A stretch of 64,000 nt of DNA, taken from Chlorophyllum brunneum (lineage: Eukaryota > Basidiomycota > Agaricomycetes > Agaricales > Agaricaceae). The translations under genes and the position numbers were made by a program. Shown here one piece after another: positions 24,040 through 35,487 of this stretch. Each line of letters opens with the position of its first letter. Positions within the stretch are counted from its first letter, which is position 1. The notes below the pieces were generated by a model. It worked only from the letters and a program-made list of their open reading frames with translations. It made no database searches and was not told the DNA's origin. Location: NCBI GenBank assembly GCA_963576785.1, contig OY756145.1, positions 868,001 through 932,000 on the forward strand. The letters are read 5' to 3'.

Positions 24040-25629
24040 TCATCCAACAAGGGCAGCAGGGGGACGTGTCGGTAAACTGACCGCAACATTCTGCTCCTTC
24101 CCTGCACCAATCCCTATCGTGTCATCCACGCCCACAGTTTCACTGGTCTCGGGAACGACAGCTATCTTCACGCTCCCTTGATCTTCTTTCCCAGGGCTGA
24201 TGGGCTCAATAAGGGACGACGTATCCGAAACGGAGACACTCTGCCCGGAGATGGAATCACGGAAAGTATCGCGAGTGAATGCAGCATTAGTCTGGAGCGC
24301 CGAGTTCGACGAAGTCGTAGACGAGACACTCGCCCGTGAACTAAAAAAACCTCCGAGACGAGAAAAGGGGGCCGAGGCAGTGGGTGTTTGCTGAGCAGAG
24401 GCGGGTGATGGTGTAGAGGAAGGCACGCTGGTATTCAGGGTAGTAGGGGGTTTCGGTGTGTTGTCGGCCTTCCAGAGTTTAAACCCCCACCCAGAGCTAG
24501 GAGGAGCGGCCTTTTTAAATGAATCGGTCTCCTCTCCGCTTGTCATCGCGGGTGGGGGTGGGAGTTTTAACGACGATGATTCGCCTGATGTACTCTCCCC
24601 GACTTGGTTCTCTGCAATAAACTCCCGAAGTGTCTTGACGCAGATCTCCGAAGCCTCCTTTGCCTCGGTGGCTTCTGATAACTCAGCACGTGTGTCCGAT
24701 AACTCTTTCTTCAGGCTCTCAACCTCTTTCTTCAATGTCTCTACCTCAGCTGGTGGTGGGGTTGTGGATGGAAGGGGGATATCTTGGTTTGGCGGTGAAT
24801 GTCTGAATAGCGATCGTCGGGAACTTGGTGGGGCCAAAGCGGTGTCCTGAAATGAAAGTTGCTGGCCATTTGGACTGGGATTCAATTCAGGCAAGTGGAG
24901 AACACCAAGGCCATTGCCATCCACAGAGATCGAGGATACACGTCTATGATTATTCGATCTTCCAGTGAGGGGTGTGAATGATGCCCGCTTAGACGAAGGC
25001 GGGTTGGTAAATCCGGAGATACCGGCGCGGGATAGATCTAATGAACCTGGAGCAGCACTCTGCCGCCGACTTTCTGCTTGTAGCCGCATCAGTCCTCGTC
25101 TAAAATCACAGCGTGTCATCCGGGGATGCCAACATATCGACGGGAGAATCATGACAAACCTGCTCTCTTCGACCTTGTTTCGCAAAAGCGCGATGGCTTC
25201 CTCGTCCTCCTTCATCTTCTTCTTGGCTGCACTAAGTTCTTCTTCGTAATCTGTGGCCTTCTCGGTCATCAGCTGCAACGTGTCCTGTAACGACGCTTCC
25301 CGCGTGGTGTAACTTTCCATAAGCTTCAACAGGTCGTCGCGTTCCTTGGTCATATCCTCCACTGTCTTTCGCAACCCTGTGACAATGTGGACTAGGATTT
25401 GGGGATCTAGTGATTCGCGGTGTGAATGTGAGCTCGCCGAGGCACTGGGTGTCTGTGGGGGCGAGGCTTCGAGCTCTAGCTGTCTCTCGAGTTCCATACT
25501 GAGGTCGATTGAGAAATGCTTCGTCTCGGCGGGTTTATCAGCTGTCGAGGCAGGGGTAGTATCTGTGGTTGGGGTCATTTGTGGCTGGACCGGTGTGCTG
25601 GGGTCGCCAGCGCCGGGGGAGACGGGCAT
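24040..25629 (-). CDS. Coiled-coil protein of unknown function
   Basis: Two exons are separated by an intron near 25095-25155 (GTTTGT donor, TTTTAG acceptor) that removes about 60 nt and joins KVEESR to RGLMRLQAESRRQS. The protein has roughly 500 residues. It starts MPVSPGAGDPSTPVQPQ, then has a coiled coil (LRKTVEDMTKERDDLLKLME through EDEEAIALLRNKVEESR), a Ser/Pro-rich linker, a second heptad segment (VETLKKEVESLKKELSD), and GWGFKLWK inside a Ser/Pro/Thr tail. No enzymatic domain is seen. The layout resembles cytoskeletal or trafficking adaptors, but I do not recognise the family. I prefer the ATG at 25629 because the upstream in-frame extension translates a (TGG)n tract into polyHis. Confidence 0.75.
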   Translation of the reverse strand: MPVSPGAGDPSTPVQPQMTPTTDTTPASTADKPAETKHFSIDLSMELERQLELEASPPQTPSASASSHSHRESLDPQILVHIVTGLRKTVEDMTKERDDLLKLMESYTTREASLQDTLQLMTEKATDYEEELSAAKKKMKEDEEAIALLRNKVEESRFVMILPSICWHPRMTRCDFRRGLMRLQAESRRQSAAPGSLDLSRAGISGFTNPPSSKRASFTPLTGRSNNHRRVSSISVDGNGLGVLHLPELNPSPNGQQLSFQDTALAPPSSRRSLFRHSPPNQDIPLPSTTPPPAEVETLKKEVESLKKELSDTRAELSEATEAKEASEICVKTLREFIAENQVGESTSGESSSLKLPPPPAMTSGEETDSFKKAAPPSSGWGFKLWKADNTPKPPTTLNTSVPSSTPSPASAQQTPTASAPFSRLGGFFSSRASVSSTTSSNSALQTNAAFTRDTFRDSISGQSVSVSDTSSLIEPISPGKEDQGSVKIAVVPETSETVGVDDTIGIGAGKEQNVAVSLPTRPPAALVG

Positions 25630-25642
25630 GGTGGGTAGAATG

Positions 25643-25660
25643 TGGTGGTGGTGGTGGTGG
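25643..25660. repeat. (TGG)6 trinucleotide repeat in 5' leader
   Basis: Six perfect TGG units lie immediately upstream of the preferred ATG of the coiled-coil gene (CCA units in the mRNA sense). If an upstream ATG were used, they would encode a His run. Confidence 0.75.
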
Positions 25661-25894
25661 TTAGGAGACAAGAGACATATGCTTATGAGAATTTGGATGA
25701 GGTCCGGGTTGGACTGCCTCAGCCTGGAGACGACAGCAGTCTTATCACGTGTGCACTGCCAGTATATCCGATCCATGTCATACACCGTATATTCTACCTA
25801 GGTTTTTCCTGATTATTCGTTTCTTCCAACAGGGTGTTAGTAACGGTCCAATACACAAGAGATTAACAAGATCCAAGAACAAGCAAAAAAACTT

Positions 25895-28714
25895 CTACTC
25901 GGAGGCGTGAGTCAAGGGATCGATGCAGATAATTCCATCCCTTTCACTCCAAGGGTATCCCCAACGGTGCACCCACTCGCGGACACCTGTTGCTAGGCGG
26001 TTGCGAGAGGCACCGCGAGCAGGGTCCTGCATACCCGTGTGCTTTTCTTCGCCGACGATTGTATAAGCTACGACAGAGATCAGCGTTTATTTTAGACAGA
26101 TTATGTTGAGCGCGTACCCAAACCATAGAAATGCTCCCTTTCCAACTGTAAGCGGACCATTAGCGCATCCATTGACTTAAAAATAACACGAGACCCACAG
26201 CGAGCAGGAATTGCTCCAACACCTCTGTAGCTTCATTCGAGTGCAAACCGTGTAGATCGAGCATACACTCAGTCCTCTCCTCCGTAGTCAGCTTGCCATC
26301 TCCGATATCCTTCCTTGCAACACCCAAAACTACACCGAAACCAGATCCACAGGATCTTCCTCGCGCGGTCCTGTCTCCAGGGTCGTCAGACCAGCCTAAA
26401 TCTCTTCCTCTCACAGCCTGCTCCGCCAACCGGGCACGCTCCCTGACTAATTTAGATGCGGCATCCGCCATCTCAGTAGACATTTTCCCATTAAGATCGT
26501 GTCCCTCCCTGCTGAAACGCTTAGCTGCAGCACCATCCCCACGTCTCCATGCATCAGCAGCACGCGACAAGCAAGCATTTCGTGCGGCTCCCAACTGTAA
26601 CGCGCGTTGACGGTAGGACATATATAATTGATTGAGGGATTCCCCCGTAGGTAAGGTTGGCAACAAGGTTGGTGGACGAAGCTTCATGCGGGGTGATGGA
26701 CGAGGTGCGACGATAGCTGATTGGTGATGCAGATTTTCCGCAGCTGGTCCCATCACACGAGAGAAGTGAACACCGTTGATCGTGGGTGGTGGCGCTGGTT
26801 TCTTAACGGCAGCTGCGAAACGTGTCCGGCCGGGGTCATAGTACCCTCCCTGTTTATTAATTCTCCCAGCATTTCCTTCATAACCGAGCACAGGGAACTC
26901 ATCGACAGGGTTGTGCATTTCGTGTGGGCTATGAAGGCTTGGCCCACCACGAACAGTCGCTCGAGACATCGCTGCGTTTAGACTCGCGACATCCACATCC
27001 TTGGGTAGATGATGCAAAAACTCGCAGGTTTCATTCTTAGCGCACATGCCTCTAAGCCAAAAGCGGCATAGGGCGCGCTCTAAATCATGGCTAAGATGAG
27101 AAAAAAGTCAGTACGAAAGGCATACTCTCTACTGAAATTGAGCCAACCTGAAACGACAGTCCGCTCTTAGGCACTCTCCTGCAATAAAATATCTGCAGAC
27201 CCTATTGCCTCCCTGGGAAGGGCGCCCGTTGACATATCTCGGTGGTGCACCACGACCGGCTCCATTGTTGCTGTTTCCATGATATCCACCTCTAACATTA
27301 CCACGCATGTTTACTGGAGCCTCGCGTGAGACGAGGGTGACACGACTACCCATAGGCTGCATGCGAACTTGGGTAGGCGAAGCTGGCTGTTGGGGTAACA
27401 CACGATCAACCAGCCAAGCCATTGCACGCTCAAAATCATAACCGTTAGCGGCAAGAGCCTCTTCGAGCTCAGATGGGGCGAGGGATGAGCCAAAAACGGA
27501 ACTGAGAACATCAAAGGGCGTCATGCCGTCCGTGAGAGCAGCATTGGCCTCGGCCTCGTCGATGGGATCATTATTTCCATTCGTGTTATATTGATGATAC
27601 CCGTAATCATAGTGTGGTTGAGTTCCCATGTGGGTGAGGTCGGATTCCTTCGGGGGTGAAACCGACCACTGGGAGTCGAAATCTGAGACGGTGATGGAAT
27701 GGAAGGGGGGTGGCATTTGACCAGTGTTAATGAATGGGTCATGGGGATCTTCCTCTTCTTCATCAGGGCGGACAAATGAACGTAGTGATGAACTGGGCGT
27801 GAGGGATCTTGGAGCAGAAGTAGATTGATCAGCAATAAGAGGGGCAGCGATGGCAAGGTTTGAGGTGGCACGAGGCGAGCTGTGCGCCCACATGTCGGGA
27901 GAAGGTGTATCGGCACGAAGAAGGGAGCCGGGCTGGGACGAGGCTGAGGAAAGGGGCCGAGGAATAGGCCTGAACTCGGATGCCTTTGCATTTAGTGAGC
28001 GGGATGTAAGTAAAGGAGAGGCAGGTAGACTGGCAGTCCATTGTGCCTGGGCCTGAGTGGCCTGGGCATGTGCAAGGATTGGAGATGAGGAGGGAGAATA
28101 GTCGCTTTTAGCGCTCATATAGGATCTGCCTTCACCGTTGGCAAGAGGAGAGGTGGCTGGTGTGTGAGGGCGACGATGTGGCCAAGCAAGTGGAGAAGCC
28201 GGGGCAGAAGAGGGCGTGTCTGGGCGCGTGGGGTGGAGACGGGCCGAGTGAGATGACGCCCGGGACGAGGGACGGGAAATTGGACGACGCGTTGGTGTGA
28301 GGAACAGAAACGGGACGCCTGCCACGTCGTCACGGTGCTTGTGCATCAGGTCCAGGACACTTTCCTCGATCTGGGGTAGGTTCTCTGCTCAGCATTGTGT
28401 GTAGAAAGAAGCCAGACAGTGTGGGTACTGACTGATTCATTGTCGAGGTCGTAGGTCTCCTTGAGAAGTGCTTTCAGCTCGTCCTCGTTTTCATCGACGA
28501 GCAGGGAGACGACCTTGTTTACAAGCGACGAGGGCACGCGATTGAGGTCGTCTGCATCGGGTTGCACATCGTAATTGTCGGCTGGCTTGTGATGGCGAGC
28601 TATAGCCGAAAGCTGGGCCTGGGTGTGGGGAAACTTGAGGTATGTGGATGAGTCCTGCTTGGGGGGCTGGGGAGAGTCGTAGGAGGGGCGAGTGGGAAGG
28701 GCGAGGGTGGCCAT
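25895..28714 (-). CDS. CUE / tandem CCCH zinc finger / DUF1771 / Smr protein
   Basis: Multi-exon gene; the start MATLALPTRPSYDSP is at 28714. After a Ser/Pro-rich region comes a CUE-like helical domain (TPFDVLSSVFGSSLAPSELE, AMAWLVDRVLP). Two CCCH fingers follow: CRYFIAGECLRADCRFSH, completed by splicing at about 27150, and CRFWLRGMCAKNETCEFLH. Next is a DUF1771 helix pair (YMSYRQRALQLGAARNACLS, RGDGAAAKRFSREGHDLN) and a C-terminal Smr domain with LDLHGLHSNEATEVL, TIVGEEKHTG and REWVHRWGYPW, ending IICIDPLTHASE. Smr domains in this family act as RNA or DNA endonucleases or binders, and CCCH fingers bind RNA, so a role in mRNA quality control on ribosomes is plausible but inferred. Confidence 0.88.
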
Positions 28715-30810
28715 TATTGAACAAGGTATCACAGTAGAATACAACCGCCCAGCGTTGATACTCGCTCGGTCCCTATTCCTCTTGTCCACCGTGGGAGCTT
28801 CCCATCACCCCGTTCCCAAAATATCCGCCCAATATCCTCAAAACAAAACAAGAGCGTAGCTTATTCCATCCGCGGTTCGCTGCGGCTTGGGCGAAGAGCA
28901 CGACCTCAGGTGCTCATCGATATTTGTGCCAGCCATTGTCCAAATATACACTGCTGCGCGAGGACGAACATGATGGCCGGCATACTCTACGTTGGACGCC
29001 AATCGCGGTATGATTACACGTCAAGGAATACCGCAGGACACACCCAAGCGACGCCCAAGCTCTTGCACGTATTTCTAGCATCGTACTGCCATGATGATCG
29101 ACAATGCCGAGGCACAATCTCGATACTATCAAATGAACAGGGCAGGCGAAGAGACACTAACTGTCGATTGAATCTGCTATTGAGTACGGCTAAATTCCAG
29201 ACCGCAAATGCTGTAAGTCTCTTCAGCTCGAAATAGATTGTAAGCAAATGAAAAAGAACAGAAGACCCGCTGCTCCCCACAAATCAGTCAGCACATGCGC
29301 CAACTCCTAAATATGACGGGGTCCTGCTCTCGTTTCCCGGAAAATCGGATCCTTTCAGCCGATTTCTCGAATGAGGTAGGATGCGGCCAAAAGTGCGGGG
29401 GTGCGCACGCAACCAACCATGATAGGACAGTCGTCTCGCCAAGGGAACAAAGTAGCTCGAAACGGCAGCCGGTACCTGCTTCTCAGAATACCCAGCAGCC
29501 ACCGTATCCAATCGAGATGTCTACCAAACCACGCGGTGCCCTGTCCCAAGACAAGACTAGCGAAAATACCCGCTACACCCCAGAACGAAGACCAGACCTC
29601 CCATATCAAAGGCTATTTTGAGACCCAGATACCGCTGCTGCAAATCAGAAGTTGAGGAAGCCCGAGTCGCTTGAACGAAGATATCGTATCAGTATTACAC
29701 GTCCAACAGTAGCCATTTGAAGTCCCCCAGGCAATTATGTCGGTAAGAAGGCGTAGCGACAGTCAACAGGGACTCTTCTTCAGGTCGGTTTTGACAGCTT
29801 GATGTACCCTGGTGGTATATTCCGGACATGACCGCTGGGTCTGGAAGTTCAGACAAGGGGATGATGGAATTGGATCGGATGTCGGTCGGTGACCCGGGTT
29901 CCCCATCTTTGCCCTCCAACCAGCGTTGCAAGCGTGATCAGATCAGACAATATTTCGTTGGTTATGAACGTGGGTCTGAAAGCATCAGGTGCCGCGCAAG
30001 ACGAGGAACACGTGAAAATGCTTCCGATATAAGATCCAGAATTCAGTGCAAATGAGCGGGGCGACATCTGCACAACATCGAAACCCCAATTGTCAAACAG
30101 AGGATACTCGTCGTTAGCCGTGTACTTCCCAGTTTCACGTATCGGGATCACCAGTGGTAAGTAAAGAGGTTTGACAATTTTAGTCCCACTGTACCCGACA
30201 AATTTCGGTTAGATTGACGTATACTTGGGCGCCAACGTCATGGTAGCCCAATGGTTTCAAGGCCGAAACAGCAGCCCGATGAAACAACGTCAACGGCATA
30301 GTACAAAGAGCAAAGTCCAATGTGCAGGGGACGGAATTTGGCCTAGCGTTTGATGTCGAAGTCACTCCAAGTCTATATCCACCCGCCGCGGAGCGAAAAC
30401 TGCCGAAGAGGGATGATAGGGTATGTATGAAGTAAGTGATGGCATTTGATGGAAGTCCCCCACCCAGTGACCAATGGCTTCGCGCGGGGAGACGGGGACA
30501 AAAATGGGATACAAGCTCGTACCAGACACTCTCACTTGTATGAGTGTCCGTGCTGTGCCCATACACGACTTCTTGCTGTAAGTCGACATTTAGGGCCCTA
30601 CACGGGCGCGGGCGGCGGACAAGGCTGTTTTCTGGATATCGAGAGGACAGGGTCGAGTACTGCGTACACAGCCACAGCGTGACAAGAAGTAAATCGGGGT
30701 GTGGGTATCTCCGTCGCTTGGGGACGAACACATTCGGAATATCTCTAATCGACCTTGGAATCCAGATGCAAGCCCTCTTCTTCTTTCTCTCCCCATCATC
30801 CACCCAGAAC
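28715..30810. other. Divergent intergenic, no gene recognised
   Basis: About 2.1 kb between two divergently transcribed genes. A 210-codon minus ORF (30180-30812) ends opposite the start of the transcription factor and has no family motif. A 100-codon minus ORF (29849-30151) likewise has no recognisable motif. The interval may be simply a long regulatory region, or it may contain a small intron-rich gene that I could not resolve. Confidence 0.5.
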
Positions 30811-33800
30811 ATGTCCGCCCCCCCGTATGATCATCGCCCCAACCTCCCGAGCGACGGTCAGACCAAGAAACGCAGGAAAGGCGCTACAAGGCTCAGCTGC
30901 GCTGAATGTCGTCGGTATGTGCCCCTTGATATTGTGACACTCCAGCCCTGATATTGGTGTTAGATTGAAGCTGCGCTGCGACCGAGCGATTCCCTGCAGC
31001 TCGTGTGTGAAGCGCGGTTGTGGCGCTATCTGTCCAGATGTACGTTCGTTGCTCTCCACCATTCCAGAATGCGGTTACTCAATTTTTATTATTATTATTA
31101 GGGGTCGTTGACCACAGGGCAAGGAAATCGGTGAGCATATAGTATGTAAGCAACGATAGTTCCTGATAAAGGGAACAAGATTCGTCCTGGCCTCCACACA
31201 AGAGCTACACGAAAAAATATCCGAGCTCGCTGGTCGTGTCCGAGAACTTGAGGATGCCCTACGAAATTCACACTCTCAGCTATCAAATGATCCACACCCT
31301 CTGCTATCGGAGGATCTTCTTAAGATCAAAGCCCCTCTACAGAGAGAACCACCCTCTCTCAGGAATGGAACCACTTTCAGCATTAAAGAGGAAGAATCCA
31401 ACCCTGATGTCGTGGACGCCTTTGGATCCTTGTCCATCAACTTGTCCGGCAAGTCAAGGTATTATGGCCATATCGCAAACTCAGTGGTAGGTTTCCCTAG
31501 TCATCTATGTGTCATGCGTCACCTAACATGACTTGCCAGTATTTCCTTCAAGTAAGCTTTTGGTAATAATGCAGCTATAAATTTCTCTGACATCTCGCAA
31601 AGAATGAAGAGGAAGAGGAAGAACCAGACGAAACCATCAACACTCTCCAGTCGATACTGCCGACTGATATTTTGAAAAGGGCTGCGATGTTCCCCATCTC
31701 AACCATTGCCCAAGGGGATACCAGCAGCCTTCAGAGCCTACTTTGGCATCTTCCCTCAACCGGAACAGCTTACGAATTACGCACCATCTATTATACTCAC
31801 GCAGCTTGGATGTGAGCTTACTGCCGTCCGTTCTACACCCAAACAATACTCACACACTGCCCCTAGGTATAACCCCATCTCTATGGATACCTTCGATACC
31901 CAAGTTTATGTTGCATTCTACGAATCTGGAGCGAGTTCGTTCACCGGAGATCCTGCCCTCGCACACAAGCTTTCTCTAATGTTCATGGTGCTCGCTATTG
32001 GTGCCCTGATGAACACAGCTCTTCCAGCTTACAACCTGGAAGCCGAGAAGTACCATCAGCTGGCCCGAGCTGCACTTTTCCACACTTCCATTTTTGATGC
32101 ACCAACCCTCCACGCCGTCCAGGCGCTGGTACGTATCCCTCCTTATAACCCCGTGAGATGAACTAACGTGTGGGCTGGCCACAGTACCTCATGACCTATT
32201 ATCTGTTTTTAGCAGATCGGCATGGAACTGCCTCTGGGGCTAGATGGGCTATAATGGGGATTGCAGTCAAAGTGGGACAAAGCGTGAGTTAAAGTGACTT
32301 CTTCTTTTTCCTGTGGTGCTGACTGCATGCATAGATTGGGCTACGTAAGGCTAAATTCCATATGCCTCATGTTCCTGATCAAAGCTGATATTTCTTGCAG
32401 ACAGAGATAGTGGCCGTTGGAAGGTTGATCCCATTGAAACACAGCGTCGGCGTGAGCTCTTCTGGGAATTGTTCACATACGATTCATGGCAGTGCCTGAC
32501 GTTCGGTCGGCCTCCATCCTTTGCTTTGCCGCATATTGATTGCAAACAACCACACCTTGGGGATGCGTCTGATGAACAAGCTTGTGAGTATCAATTAGAT
32601 CATTGGTCCCATGACAGCTAAGGTAGTTCTAGTCAATGCCTGGAAACACCGGTTCACTTCAGAGTGTATGAATCTGTTACACGATCAAGCATTCGGTGCC
32701 AAAATGCCGACGTACGCGACGGTCTTACAGCTCGACAGGAAGATGCGTGCTTTCCCGGTCCCTCCAGTCCTGCAGGTCGCTGGATTTGGGAGTTCGGAAT
32801 CTCGGCCTGGAGGGTATCCTGATACCATCATGCTCACTCTGCAGAGACATATTGTTCTCGCTATCCGCGAAATGAGTAGGTTTCACGTTTTAATCATCCT
32901 CCATCGCTTTTCCTAACCATTCTGTAGATCTGCTGTACCTTCACCGAAGCTTCTTTGCAAGAGCTATCAGTGACCATCCCAAAGACCCCCTTGGTAGTCC
33001 CTATGGTACTTCGGTTATTGCCGCCTACCGCAGTGCCGGCTCTCTTGTGGCATTGATGAGGAACTTGCATACCCAACTCAAAGTTCCTAGCGAGAGGATG
33101 TGGTTCCTGTGGACGCATATGTTTTCTTGCGCAGTAAGTGGACTTGGTTCCTAATCAGAAGTTGGGTTCTGACTTTAGATAGATTGTACTTGGATCCATC
33201 GTTACTCGGTGTCCATCTATGAGTTTGGCACCTTCCGCACTCGTTCAACTGGATTCAGCCTGTGAACTCTTCTCGAAAGCCGCACCTGGGTTCCGAGCTA
33301 CGAAAGTTCTGGTAAAATCCTTTTATCCGCTTTCCATACGGTGATTTACTCACGATGTTCTAGAAAATCATGCTCCATTTACAACAAAAGGCTCACTTCA
33401 GTCTGGAGGAATTCAGGCGAGGGAACACCCCGGTTACTAACCGATATCCGGGTTCTGAGCCTGTCTCCCCAGACAATGACAACGACGAGCTTGCGATACT
33501 TGGAGGCAAAACGCGACTTGTGGCCAAGGCCGAGCCTTCATCACCCCAGATCCTTGAACGATCCCCGCATTCTCACAACCCTATCGTTCCTCTGCCTTTG
33601 TCTCCTACCATGCAAACCAACATGGACCCGAGCGTGGTTGAATATTTACGGTCATTTGGTCCGACCACTTCTACCAATAATGGCCCGCCCTCATCTCAGA
33701 TCAGTCCTCAAAGAGGATCGTTCTCCGACGTCGATTTGTCGCCTGTCTCTGTGTATGGGATGACAACGGTCAACACACAAGGATTCCAACAGGATCCTCC

Positions 33801-34137
33801 GTCGTTCCTTGCGCAATCCCAGCAACAGATGCATCCTCAGCAACAGGGTATGCGGCAAGCAGGTAGTTTGGGACATCACTCAAACGGAAGTACCGTACGC
33901 GACGTCACGATGGGACCTGCAAACGGCGCTAGTGGGCCTTCGGCTGCACCGGCTTCATTCCCGCAGTACTTCCCGGTGTTTGATTATGGAAGTGGAATGA
34001 TGAATACCTCGTTCTCAACCGCACCGATTTTAGAGACGCCCAGTCCTACCGGGCCGCAGAGGCGATCCTCGGGATCGCCGGAAGGAAATATGCACTCGAC
34101 ATGGCAAGATTTCGTCAATGGATTACAGATGTCCTAG
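30811..34137 (+). CDS. Zn(II)2Cys6 fungal-specific transcription factor
   Basis: The ATG at 30811 opens MSAPPYDHRPNLPSDGQ, followed by a basic KKRRKGATRLSCAECRR. The binuclear cluster spans introns: CAECRR, LKLRCDRAIPCSSCVKRG, then CGAICPD. A short leucine-zipper-like segment follows (LHEKISELAGRVRELEDALR), then the helical fungal transcription factor domain (fungal_trans type) with SIGL/RDSGRWKVDPIETQRRRE, ELFWELFTYDSWQCLTFGRP and PSFALPHID. The C-terminus is Gln/Ser/Pro-rich and may be an activation region. About ten introns of 50-65 nt interrupt it. It is not adjacent to a biosynthetic cluster, so the target genes cannot be guessed from context. Some exon edges (32580-32620) are approximate. 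Confidence 0.92.
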
Positions 34138-34403
34138 ATATTTCCGGAGTTGGTAGACGTTGGTTCTTTTGTTCGCTATTTGTCGTTTTCTGAATTGTTG
34201 TCTCTTTGCTCTCATCATCTTGGTTATATCGATGTTGCTGTATCTCTGAATGTGTGTAGCTGTGACTCGTCTCCGTTGTGTTTCTATTATTTTTATGATA
34301 CAAACGAATGTAATTTGACCCTGGGAATAAAACCTATTCGCGAATGCATTGGGATGGGGTAGGAGTAGATATAGGGGATATCATGATAAGAATACAAAGC
34401 TTA

Positions 34404-35207
34404 TTACACACGGAACCTGAGATATGCCATCAGAAGGGCAGAGCAGCCAGTTACTTCACAACGACTGATCAGGTACATCAACGCAGGGGTAAAAAGGAGA
34501 CGCACCAAAGCCGACAAGATACTGTAATGTGGTGGCCTTGGAGGCCTGGATGTTTGTCTTGAGGTTTGCAATTTCCTGCTCTATTCTTGTATCGACCTCC
34601 TTGATCTTGAGTTCCTGCTTGCTGCTCTCTTCGCGCATGCGACCTTTTTCAAGATTAAGGTCCAGACGAACACCAGCCTGGGTCCGGGTGATCTCCTCTC
34701 GGAGTCGCTGCTTGAGTCGCTCGACTTCCGTCACGAGGCGTTCGTTCTCGGTTTTGATCATTGCGAGATCATTCTTAGCCATTAGTTGGAGTTCGGATTT
34801 GGATTGGGCAAAGTCAACTTGTTGCGTGTATTGATGCTGATCACGGAAGTTGTATTTATATCAATATGCCCATGGCACAGAATCAAGCTCTAGGGAGTTT
34901 TGGGCATGGAACGAACCTTTTCCTGATCGGCTTTAGTGACCATATTGCTCGTCATGTTCCGAATGGCTTCGTCGATGACTTCGGCCATCGCAGTCATGAT
35001 TCCTTCTGCTTGTTCCCGTTTAAGACCTTCGCGCTCAAGGCGCTGAACGAAATGGTGTGTATCAAAATGGAAGTCGTTGCGTTTGGGGGTACTCGTAAAG
35101 GAACGTGTGTATATCGATCTTGAGGGCGGTGATGAGAGTGTGGAGGAGGTACGGATGGGGATGGAGTGAGTGAATGTGCGAGAAGCGAGGGATGAGAGGG
35201 TGGCCAT
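34404..35207 (-). CDS. Mitochondrial coiled-coil protein, MCUR1/FMP32 (DUF1640) family
   Basis: Three exons. The N-terminus is Ser/Arg-rich and acid-poor (MATLSSLASRTFTHSIPIRT), typical of a mitochondrial presequence. The core has the family blocks LEREGLKREQAEGIMTAMAE, IRNMTSNMVTKADQEK, YTQQVDFAQSKSELQLMAK, REEITRTQAGVRLDLNLEKG and KEVDTRIEQEIANLKTNIQA. A final exon after a GTGCGT...GTGAAG intron adds the membrane-spanning end VTGCSALLMAYLRF, which restores the usual C-terminal helix; without that splice the protein would lose its membrane anchor. Relatives are inner-membrane proteins linked to calcium uniporter regulation, proline metabolism or cytochrome oxidase assembly; which applies here is unknown. 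It is divergent from MAK16, with 280 bp between start codons. Confidence 0.88.
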
Positions 35208-35487
35208 TGTGGAGGACAGAAAGAAGTGGTGGGATTAGTGTATTGGGAAGATGATTGGAGGAAGAGAAGAGAGCATGAGCAATGCTGCTGTGTGTTATTC
35301 GCGTTGCCTGCGTCGGAGCAGCACCCGTGCATAGCCACTCGGACCGGGCGAGCGCCGACGAGACACCGAGAAGGTCATGCAAGCGAGGACAAACAAAGCG
35401 CCAAAAAGTTGCTGATCTGAAATATGCACTCGACGAATTCGCGAGTTTGGACTTGTCTGGCTCCGTTGTAGCCGTTCTGGGACTGGG
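35208..35487. promoter_or_regulatory. Bidirectional promoter, MCUR1-like / MAK16
   Basis: Only 280 bp separate the divergent start codons, so this segment must carry both promoters. No TATA box is evident. The inference rests on gene layout alone. Confidence 0.6.

Noticed and set aside
24040..25785. Upstream start for the coiled-coil protein at 25785
   Set aside because: It would translate a TGG repeat into a His run and lacks resemblance to a folded N-terminus. The ATG at 25629 is simpler.
30180..30812. 210-codon minus-strand ORF upstream of the Zn2Cys6 gene
   Set aside because: No recognisable domain, low-complexity start, ends opposite the start codon of the real gene. Most likely a chance frame in promoter DNA.
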